Assembly: GCA_946965045.2 (NCBI GenBank)
Contig: OX337230.1
Location: 3,720,001-3,784,000 of the forward strand
Length of the DNA: 64,000 nt
Direction of reading: 5' to 3'
Origin: Epithemia pelagica
Taxonomy: Eukaryota > Bacillariophyta > Bacillariophyceae > Surirellales > Surirellaceae
The translations under genes and the position numbers were made by a program. The notes under the pieces were generated by a model that worked only from the letters and a program-made list of their open reading frames with translations, ran no database searches and was not told the origin of the DNA. The first letter of the stretch is position 1, and each line of letters starts with the position of its first letter. This document shows positions 10,804-20,300 of this stretch, piece after piece.

Positions 10804-11636
10804 GATGATGAATCAATTCGTTTGATCAACGACAACAAGTTCCTTTTCCTTGCACCACGATGGTGTCGTGTTGTTGGAAGCAAAAAGCTGAAGCCATGGG
10901 ATGAGCACAAGAAGAAAGACCCGCGCTCCTGAAGGGATGGCCGGGCGCGCGAGTTTGGGCGCGTGAACATGTCACCGCATTTGAGTCGCTCATAGTGTTT
11001 CGATTCCCACGTAGCTTGCATAGCTATTAGATGTGTAGCATCGATCATGGTTTTCTTGATGAGGAGGCAGTCAATGCTTGACCATGGCTTGTCCCTAGTC
11101 TCTAGTAGACTCCCCACCAATTCGATCATCTTGTCGCCAGGAACATGTCGATATACTGGGATAGTGCGTGAGGAACCACCGGTGTTTGTTTTTCAAATTC
11201 GGCCACTGCCCGTCTCTCTACCATAGGTACAGCTTGGCTGCAATCTCCAACAGACTCTCCTACCTAGATAGCTATCATCAGCTCTTCCAAGTACTACTAC
11301 AAGCACAGGCACAAAGTAACAACGTCCAACAGGGGGCACAGTCTCTAGGGTTCCGTTTATATGCTATTCCATGCGTTACTCACATTGACCGTCACCATCC
11401 CTGATACACACACACTCACACTTTCTCTCTCGTTTGGATGCCCACTTTTCAACATTCGGTGTTCCGAACGGCAAAAGTCTGCAGTTTGATTTTTCGTTTT
11501 CGTTCAATTCATACACATATTTTCTAACGTTCGTTGGGGGTGTCCACACACACAGCGGTACGGTCACGGGGTCCACCCCAGTGCCTCCTCCGTCCATGCA
11601 TGATGATTCGTACACACACACACCCATTGACCAACC
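10804..11636. other. Intergenic region upstream of MAGE gene
   Basis: This holds the MAGE promoter on its left side and the 3' flank of the secreted-protein gene on its right. Short CA runs occur at about 11404-11420 and 11612-11622. No supported gene was found. Confidence 0.5.
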
Positions 11637-12510
11637 TTAGGCGGCGTCGGTCGATCCCATCAAGACACGTTGAACCTTGGCCATCCAGGAGGAGTCTTCT
11701 TCTTCGTTCGACGAGTCCTGGGTAGCCGCAGCAGACGATGACGCATGGACTCCATTGGGAGGCAATTCAATGACACAGTCGGTCGCATCTTGAAAGGCTT
11801 CAAAGCCACTTTCTTGCAAGGCGGTACACCAAGCATTGGCCCAGGCTGGATCCGACTTGTGGTGGTGCTTGTCGTGGTGATGGTTTTCGAGCAATATGGC
11901 CTCCTCGACCGCCTTGGGAAAATTGTCATCGTCGTCCGGACACAAGGTACAACCCCACTGCACATAGTACAGCAAATGGTCTGTCATTGTCGTTGGTTGT
12001 GGATATAGTGATGTGGTCCAACCAACGAGCGAGAGAAAGAGGCAAAACAGAGGAAATCGCGCGCAAGTGTCAGAAACCCCCATGGCGTTCCGTCTCGTCT
12101 GTAGAATAGAATCGATACTACGTACAATGGTTGTGGCCCATTTGTTGAAGCATTCGTCCCTCTTCGACTTCAATTTCATCCAGGTAGGCATATTTGGAAT
12201 GAAAGGAATGTTGGGGACTGGTTTCATCAAAGGTAAATTTGACAGCGGCCGTCATGTACTCCAATTCGGCATCCGTCAATTCGGTAGGATCCATGGGAAG
12301 GGAGGCATGAATGTCCACTTGTTCAAATCCCGAACTTTCGTCCAAATAATCATGGGGCTTGACTTGGTGAAAGGATGCAGGAAGAGGCACCTTGGTCCAT
12401 GTGGAGGGCGACGGGTGGTCCTCCTTCTGGTCGGTGGTGGTGGTGGCACGAAGGGTCTGACCGGAAGCAAGGGACAAAAGGGTAGGAACAAGGGCAAGGA
12501 TGGTCTTCAT
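11637..12510 (-). CDS. Small secreted protein of unknown function
   Basis: Exon 1 is 12510-12126 and exon 2 is 11980-11637. The 145-nt intron has donor GTACGT and acceptor GACAG, phase 1, and the product is 242 residues. The first 18 residues (MKTILALVPTLLSLASGQ) are a clear signal peptide. Exon 1 then gives a Thr-rich segment and the helical block LTDAELEYMTAAVKFTF. Exon 2 carries YVQWGCTLCPDDDD and later WCTALQESGFEAF with a further Cys, four cysteines that could form disulfides. A His-rich patch (HHHDKHHHK) sits between them. The C-terminus is Ser/Ala-rich without an anchor. I do not recognise the family. A decayed copy with the same exon-intron layout lies at 36.66-37.37 kb, which supports this model. 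Confidence 0.72.
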
Positions 12511-14300
12511 GGTGGCAAATTAAGTTGGAAAAACAAATGTTTGGCTGGATGAAGGAATGGCTTGAGCTTTTTAAGCTAATTCGATTTGTGAGAACCAAAC
12601 GAGTCGAAACCAAACCTAGACCAAAGGCATGCAGAGGATCATCGATTCGGATCGGATTCACACACACAGATCATTTGAGAAGCACACACACACACAAGGT
12701 ATTCGTGGATTGGGTTCTGGTTGGGCAGCAACCCGTCCGTCAAGTGTGTTTCAGCCATGGCAAAACCTGTGGTGCATGATGGGTGGCGCCACCCACCATC
12801 ACAGAGAAGGATGTGATATGCCCGTTTCATGGCGCGCCACCTGTGATGGTACCAAGACCGATGGGAGGCTCCGAGAGGCATGGCTTTGTGCGTGTGTGTG
12901 TGTGTTGCTAGTCATGAGTTGGATGCGCCATACTTGTAGAGTGTATAGCGCCTCGAATGTGTGTCGTCTCGTGTGAAAGTTGTACCACGACCCTGCTTCG
13001 AGGCTGATCGACGAGTGTGTGTGCGTTGGTAGTATAGTCATGAAAGTTTGGTTCGCAATACTCGTAGAGTACGGTATAATCATGAGTTTGATTCGCAATA
13101 CTATTGCGCCTCTGATGTGCGTCGTTTGCGTGTGCGTGTATCTCGTTTGACTCCCACCACACTCCAACAACCATACTATAGTTTTGACTCCCACGCTGCC
13201 GCCGCCCAATGGCATCGAACCACGACAGTTTCTCCGACAGCCGTGTGGTTGGGAAGCAGTTTGACTCCCATTCATTCGCTTCCAATCGTACTAGGTAGTC
13301 GTAGCTGGAACACCTTGTGAAATCATCACACATGCACACAGCATGTGGTTCGGGTCGACCGCGCCTCGTGTGGGGGGCTGTTCGATATACCAAACGACGA
13401 CATGGTGGTGGTGGTCTCTGGACAAGAGAGAAGGCGGGTTGGGTTCCAAGCGCTTCTTTTGTGGTTGCACCTCACATGATTCCTAGTTGGTACCATAGGA
13501 GTGCAGTGGTTCCGCCACGCCCACACATGGTTTTGCGCAAGAGAGAGCGAGAGAGTTGAGTGATTCACAAACACTTGGGGCTGGACCTCTGCAACACGAT
13601 CCTTGCCGTGTCACACACATGGTTGGACTTTAGGTGGGTTCCGATCGTCGACCCTACCTCAACCAAGACGAAGAAGAAGAAGAAGCAGCAACTGACCCAC
13701 AAACCACAACGACCCCCCAGTAGTGCCGAGCACCGTTCTTGCGCCGGTTTATTGGTAGTGGCTCTCACCCAGCACCACTCTACGAATACAATAACAGCGC
13801 CTGGCCTGTACCAGAGTTTCGTGGTGGGTCTGCCAGGAGTGTGGTTCGCGACGGTGTGTCTCACGAGCGCACAGACACAGGTTGGTACGTTTCTCGTTTC
13901 TCCCCTATGCCAGTCATGGTTTTGGTGTTTGTCCATGTGTGGGAGGATGGCCCGTTCCCATACGAAACGGTCGTGAATCGTTTCGTTCAGGTTCCTGATA
14001 CGATTGCTCGGTTCCTCCTCGTTGTTTTCCTGGGGCGCGTCATTAGTGACGACGAGTTGGAAACAAAAAAGCCATTGGCCATGGTCCCTCTCTACAAATT
14101 TTGTCCTGGAGTTGTCTTGTCATGTCCATGTCCTCTGTGGTTTGTTGTTGTTATTGTATGTTGTTGTTGTTGTTGTTGCTTCGGAGATGGTTTGCGTGTG
14201 TTAATAGTTGTGGCAGAACCAAAAACTCTCCAAGCCGACCGACATGTGTCCTATAGACTGATGTGTCGTCTCGGGGATTCTTGGTATTGGTTTGCGTTTG
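12511..14300. other. Repeat-rich intergenic DNA
   Basis: Upstream region of the secreted-protein gene and beyond. It contains TG/CA dinucleotide runs (about 12661-12700 and 12890-12906), degenerate tandem repeats (listed separately) and a GTT run at 14156-14177. The longest open frame (13739-14362) has a Cys run from the GTT repeat and unconvincing composition, so I do not call it. Confidence 0.5.
12911..13130 (+). repeat. Degenerate tandem/dispersed short repeats
   Basis: Three related segments begin at about 12911, 13037 and 13080. Each has the order TCATGA, then TTGG/TTGAT, then CGCAATAC or CGCCATAC, then a GTAGAG or ATTGCG block; two continue into GCGCCT, TGTG and CGTCGT. They are too diverged for a clean period and look like an old local amplification. 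Confidence 0.55.
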
Positions 14301-15030
14301 GTTTGGAGTCGGACGGAGAGTTGCATTCCACACAAAACACATGTAGATTCCCACTATTGTGACACGAGACCAAACGAACCTTGGTCTCTCTCCAGAGGTA
14401 GTATTCGAAATAGAGTGCCACATCGTACTGTAATAGATTCAAACTCTAGAGATTCGGAAACCTTTTGTTGGTTCCTTGGTCGACGTGTTTCCAGTCAAAC
14501 TGCTTTTGCTCACTGTGCTCATGTGTATTCCCCAAAGAGAGAGAGAAACAAAGAAAGCCCCGCGCTGAACAGAAACCGTCGTCATGGTCCCTACGGTCGT
14601 CATGGTCGTCGTTTGTGTGTGGTGCTGCAACCTGCGACCGACGATTCGGTCGCGGATTAAATTCGTGCTTCAAGGAGGAACGAAGGTAAGGGCTGGGTGC
14701 ACCGATTTGGTGTCTTCTAGGTCTGACCGCGCGTACGTGTTTTGTGGGGGAGGGGATGTCATCACATTTTACTCGCACATCAAAAATTTCATGCCCCACA
14801 AGATGGAAGACAATTCGACCATGGTATGAACCTCCCGATCACAATAACTTCCTGAATATACAGAACTAATTGAGACAAACTTAGGATACTCTTTGTAGAT
14901 GCCTTATGGATCTGAGGTTCAGTTTGTCTCAATTACCTCCCAAAAATGAGCATGCTAACCAAGAAGACACCAAATCAGTGCACCCAGCCCTTACAAGAAG
15001 GTGTTACTCCAAAATCCCAACGAGTCTGTT
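14301..15030 (+). repeat. Dispersed P-loop family repeat, copy A (interrupted)
   Basis: This matches the segment at about 58.78-59.04 kb in inverted orientation. The shared order is TTTGGAGTCG, a Trp/Thr-poor spacer, GGTCTCTCTCCAGAGG, ATTCGAAATAG, then CGACGATTCGGTCGCGG and TTACTCCAAAATCCCAACGA. Copy A carries two segments absent from the other copy: about 14413-14582, and the MITE-like element at 14687-14993. Coding traces (TIRSRIKFVLQGGTK, LLQNPNES) show the repeat derives from a protein gene. Confidence 0.75.
14687..14993. mobile_element. MITE-like element with 32-bp terminal inverted repeats
   Basis: Terminal inverted repeats of 32 bp (start TAAGGGCTGGGTGCAC; 31 of 32 positions match) bound 307 bp. 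A second, nested perfect 13-bp inverted repeat (AATTGAGACAAAC at 14868-14880, complement at 14922-14934) forms an inner hairpin. The related copy near 58.82 kb has no such insert at the corresponding place, so it serves as an empty site. There is no coding capacity. A GAAGG word occurs close to both ends (14682-14686 and 14997-15001) but not symmetrically, so I do not claim it as the target duplication. Confidence 0.75.
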
Positions 15031-15382
15031 GGAGCAACACAAACAACGACAGTTTGTGAGATTGCATCTCATGTCGAAAACAGTCTTGGGCAACAACAAG
15101 GACCTTGGAATGGCAAACAACAACAAGACAGCCGCGACAGTGCCCACGAACCACGATGCGCTGCCATGGACGCATTGAGATTCTCGAACCAGGGTCGACG
15201 GTCCGTGTCCATTTAGCAGAGGGATGGGAACATGTCCTGCCGCAAAAGGGGGAAGATGATCCCGGGTGTCTAATCCTGTGGAATTATGATAATATGGCCG
15301 CTTCTGTCACGGTGTTCAACCAGGCGATTGCAAAAGGTGTGGTCCCGCCTGCTTGGTTCCCCGAGGCTCAACCAATTACGAT

Positions 15383-15387
15383 TCCAG
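15383..15387. repeat. Target-site duplication, left copy (TCCAG)
   Basis: Five bases, TCCAG, directly precede the TGTTAG start of the first LTR and recur directly after the last LTR (31376-31380). Five base pairs is the usual duplication length for Ty1/copia integrases. Confidence 0.9.
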
Positions 15388-16170
15388 TGTTAGAATTCTC
15401 ACCGTCTATGGTGGTTAGATTCTACATCTCATCGATTCCCCATGTCACATAGCCTCGTGCTATCGCATCATGCCATCTAGCTTCGAGCTATGTTCCCTAG
15501 CTTCGCGCTATATCGACCTATATTTCTTCGCAAATCATGAAAAGTGAGAATAGATTGACGAACTCACTCTCAAGACTAAACTGGGTCGTGCGGTATTACA
15601 ACGGACATAAATTTGGCCGTTGCTCGGACATTATACTAACGCCCTAAGCGTACGCGCCCGAAATCATCGAGCGCGCTCAAGCGACATCCGAGCGCTATCG
15701 GCATCTATCCGATCCAACGGTCTAAGTATCCCAAGCACGACACACGATCACGCGAGACCATATTTCCATTCCCACAATCTCCAAATTGTCAACAAGCTGC
15801 GCGCCATGAAAACAACTATGCCAACCCAAAGCAAGAGCTGTTGACCCTGTATATGTTATCCGCCCACATATACATGTCATATACATCACATGAATCGACT
15901 CCAACTATTCCAAACCTGTTGCCGCCAAGAACCTATGACACATGACCCTTGGCAGGACCGAACATTTCACGTAGACCTATCGTAGTAATCAACACACAAT
16001 CTAACAATATCACCATTTATCACATCTTCTTTTGTGTCCCGACTATCCTTCTGATAGACTTCGACTTGCTTGCTTCTCTGACCCTGAGAAGCTTGTATCG
16101 GTTGGTGACCTACATGATTGTCTGCTCTACCGAGCATCAATGTCCCTACGATTCAGAAAGAATTGTAACA
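15388..16170 (+). repeat. LTR 1 (783 bp)
   Basis: Begins TGTTAGAATTCTCACC and ends GAATTGTAACA, giving TG...CA termini. It differs from LTR 2 at one base I noticed (G at about 15660, A in LTR 2). A candidate TATA element, ATAAATTTGGCC (about 15607-15618), is conserved in the diverged LTR at 59.5 kb. The segment TCGTGCTATC...CTTCGAGCTATG...CTTCGCGCTATA (15450-15511) is a short internal triplication of a GCTAT-ending unit. Confidence 0.95.
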
Positions 16171-16206
16171 GATTAACAGTCTCAAAGCTTATTTCCTTGT
16201 GGTTTC

Positions 16207-16986
16207 ATGGATACTAACGAGATTATCACTCCTGTACGACAGATCTATCGAGCCAACCTGCATCCCGGGCAGCCCGATACCCTGGTGCAGCAGGAACTGG
16301 TGCCGACGCCGAAGGCAGCCAACACATCGGTCAACATCTCCGTCGACAGTTCCAACAGCAACCCATTCGAGACTCCAACCCAGCCTCACGCTCCGATCCC
16401 TGCGCCGTTGCTTCGGCCCCCGAGTCCGCCTCGTCGGCTCGTCCCTTCTCGATCCCGTCGTACCACCCGGTTGATTGCTGATCATATCAAGTACTTCCGC
16501 CAACCAACTTGTTCGACCTTCGATCCCGAGATCATCCGTGGGGAGACCTAGATCGAACGCCAGTTCCAATCGGTGACCCACATCGTCGACCAAGAAGACA
16601 TTGACCGTCTGAACGACCAACTTCATCGTTCTCCGAGGCGTCGCCTCATCTTTGCCGCCCTCTCGGGCAACCCCATCCGTACTGTCCATCTCCGCTTCCT
16701 AACCTTCGAGCGCCCAACTGGATACTACAATACCATCCACGTCGTGAACGCGACGACTTGCCCTCTGCCTCCTAACGTTGTACGCCTAGATAACTACGTT
16801 GCCTACATCCACGAGGTCCATACCATCGAGGACCATCGTGCAACTATCTACCCTTTGCGTACCGAGGTCGAGAACCACCTGGCTGAAGGTGATACCCCTT
16901 CTTCTGTTGCTTGTGCTGCCCCATCTGAGCCTGGAAGCGACTCTGATCATTCGGAAGAGGGTGAGGATTCGGAGACCGAAACTTAA
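16207..16986 (+). pseudogene. Element A leading ORF (ORF1) with a nonsense codon
   Basis: The same 259-codon frame as element B, but a C-to-T change turns the CAG at codon 115 into TAG (16549-16551). The product would stop after 114 residues; the downstream part stays open to TAA at 16984-16986. Content is as described for the intact copy: a Pro/Arg-rich middle, a helical and beta-rich second half and an acidic Ser/Asp/Glu tail. Everything else is essentially identical to copy B, so this is a recent mutation. Confidence 0.85.
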
Positions 16987-17306
16987 TTACTCATAGTTAA
17001 CTCCCGTCCTCTCAAAACCTTTCCAAGACTTAAACTAAACGCACATCCGGGTACCCTTGGTCGCACAACACGCCACACATTCCCGTCAAATCGCGAAAAT
17101 TCGGCGAAAATTTGTTGAAACTCGGCGAAAATTTGTCGAAATCAACGGAAATTTCCAGGAGTCGCACATCACAACACACATCCGGGTATCACATACGTGG
17201 TACATACGTGGCACACGTGGTACATCCGGGTTCACATCACATCACACATTAAATAAACCACATCACACCGCACATTAAATAAACATCGAACCAACCAAAT
17301 AACACC
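16987..17306 (+). promoter_or_regulatory. Element A leader between ORF1 and gag-pol
   Basis: 320 nt without coding capacity. It has repeated words: CGGCGAAAATTTGT twice (17111-17138 region), CATCCGGGT three times, ACGTGGTACAT and ACGTGGCACACGTGG, and CACATTAAATAAAC twice just before the ATG. These suggest a second transcription start or an RNA structure that lets ORF2 be translated; that is inference. Confidence 0.5.
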
Positions 17307-20300
17307 ATGGATCCTCAATCACCCAAGACACCTACGACTCCTAAGGGAGAAGATAACCAAGACAATGTCTCGGACACAGACCTATTCGACCACATCATAT
17401 TTACTGTCTGCCAATTCTTCACCAAAGAAAGGGCCGACTACTTAATGAAGTGGATGAAATACCATGGTTTTGAGAACATTACCCATGTTATCTCGTATAT
17501 GCAAACTAATACCGAGGAATCCATGAAGGAACTGACACAATACAAGGTCAACAAACAGACACATGATCTACAAGGCCCCACAAGACAGCAGATCAAGCTC
17601 TTGGCTTATTGGGCCACATACAAGACCAATGAAATTCAAGACGAGCTATCCAATAGCGACTGGATGAACCTAACGAGGAAAGAGTTCAACACTTGGAGGA
17701 TCAACACAGATTTCTCTAAGGGACCACCTAGCCAAGTCCCAGTCTCGCCAATGAAGTCACCGTCATCTGTGAAATCTGTCAGCACAGTTACTGCCGCATC
17801 CCAATCTCAACAAGACCTTACAGCATTCAGAAAGGTAACTAAGCGCGACGCAACTGCATATGAGGTATTCAAGGATGAACGATACTACGATTCATTCTGG
17901 CGTGTATTCAAGACTACAGCTAAGGCTCAAGGCCTATCCAACGTTCTGAATTTCAAATACACACCACCCCATGATGATGAGTATGCCGAAGAACTTTTTC
18001 AAGAGCAACAAGTATTTCTTTACTCCGTTCTTGTCCGTATCATTCAGACTGACCAAGGTCGAGCCTATGTACGTGAACATGAACATGATGAAGATGCGCG
18101 TGCTGTATTGCAGAAGTTACACTCTTTGCATACCGAATCCGACCTAGCAAAGCGAGAAGTCCTCCATTTAACCAACTACATTTCCAACCTACGTCTTGAC
18201 GACACATGGCGCGGAACAACACGTCAATTTCTTCTACACTTTCAAGAGCAGCTACGTTTGCTAGACAATCTAGTGACATTGTCTGATCGCATCCCTGATC
18301 ATACCAGGATGACCTTCCTCATGCAAGCTGTAGAAAAGGTACCTGATCTCCGCCGAGTCAAGATCTTGGATAATGTGGTGAACACCAAATCCGGTGCAAA
18401 ATCCCTTTGCTATCAATCATACTTCCGTCTCCTTCTAGACGCAGCTTATGACCATGATCAAGCAACCCAGTCATCTGTTCATAGTCGCCGTCGACATGTC
18501 AAACAACATGAATCACTATATGGCCAAGATATAGATGCTGACATAACCTCACAAGATGATATGGAGTATCATGTCCACAACACCAAAGCGACATCTGAAT
18601 CTCCATCCTCTTCGTCCAAGGTTAGTCTACCGAGTGACCTATGGTTCAAACTTTCTGAAGAAGATCGCAAGTTGATCATTGAGTATAACAAGATGATTCA
18701 AGCACCTTCATCAACAACACCGAGGACAGTGCAAACACATGCCCTCGACATTGATCCGGAACCTGATCCTGACCCTAACCAAGTTGCATCTGATGACGAC
18801 TCACCTGGCGTAGTCCCTGAGCATTCAGATGATTCAGATCCGGTTACACAATTCATCAACCAAGCCATGACGACTGATATCAATCACCCGGCAACTGACC
18901 TGACTAGTGTTCTTTCTAACGCCAAGTCCAAGACGAGCAAGAAGGTTACTTTCAAAGCCAACATGCATAAACAAGCAGGACATGTTCCACGCTATCTGTT
19001 TTCCAGGAAATCTACTTTACCAGGGAATCAATTGATTGACCGTGGTGCTAATGGAGGACTTGCTGGTTCTGACATGCGCATCCTTTCTAAGACTGGCCGC
19101 CATATCACTATTGTGGGTATTGATAACCATGAACTTACTGGACTTCCTGTCGTCACATGTGCCGCAAAGTTTGAGACCAATGACGGACCTATTGTCGGCA
19201 TCTTCAATGAATATGCTTATTATGGGAAGGGCTTATCTATCCATGCTCCTGGTCAATTCGAGCATTTCGGACTTGCTGTTGATGAACGATCTGTTAAAGT
19301 TGATGGTAAACAACGCATCACTACACTTGATGGTCGTGCCATACCCCTTCACATCAAGGATGGGTTAGCCTACATCCACTCCTTGGGTATCCCCAGCGAC
19401 GATGACATGGATACCTTACCTCAGATCATTTTCACGTCACCCGACACATGGGGTCCTGGTGTTCTGGACCATTCGTATTCTCCCACACCCTCTGACAATG
19501 ATCCTGATTGGAAACACGTCAAGACTGATGGTAGTATGTCGAACCATCCATATGACAACTATGGGGAGTACACTGATCGTGTTGTTTGTAACCTCAATCT
19601 CCTTTTGGATCTCCCATACGATCATGGACCTGACGACGCACCCTTCTTTTCTATCTATGCTGACGCAGAAGGTAATGATCCTACACTTCATGCCTCTGTC
19701 CACCGTCGTTACCAGGACGCGTATGACTGGAAGAAGTTCCGTCCATTCTTTGGTTGGCAATCTGAAGATGTTATTGCCGATACGTTCAAGCACACTACAC
19801 GTAATGGTAGCATTACTTTTGACCACGACACCCTCAAGAAACATTTCAAGGCTCGCAATCCGGTCCTTAATATACCTCGACGCCATGAACCCGTTGCTAC
19901 TGACTCGGTTTTCTCCGACACCCCTGCTGTTGACCATGGCGGTAAAGTCGCACAAATCTTTGTTGGTCGAGATACTCTGGTTACTGATATCTATGGGATC
20001 AAGTCAACCAAACAGTTTGTCAATACTCTTCAGGACAACATCCGGTTTCGTGGTGCCATGGAGACTCTTATCAGTGATGGTGGTTCATCTCTCATCTCTC
20101 AAAAGGTTAAAGACATTCTTTGCACTTTGCTTATTGGGGAGTATCGATCCGAACCTTATCATCAACACCAGAATAAGGCTGAAAACCGTTACCAGACCGT
20201 TAAACGTATGACCAACGCTCTCATGAATGCCACTGGTTGCCCTGCCAACACCTGGCTTCTTTGCCTTGAGTATGTCTGTGACTTATTGAACCATACGTCA

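Noticed and set aside
13739-14362. 207-residue plus-strand frame
   Set aside because: Alternative start, a Cys run from a GTT repeat, no motif, and overlap with a dispersed repeat.
14682-15001. GAAGG as target-site duplication of the MITE
   Set aside because: The right copy is offset by three bases from the inverted-repeat end, so it is not a symmetric duplication.
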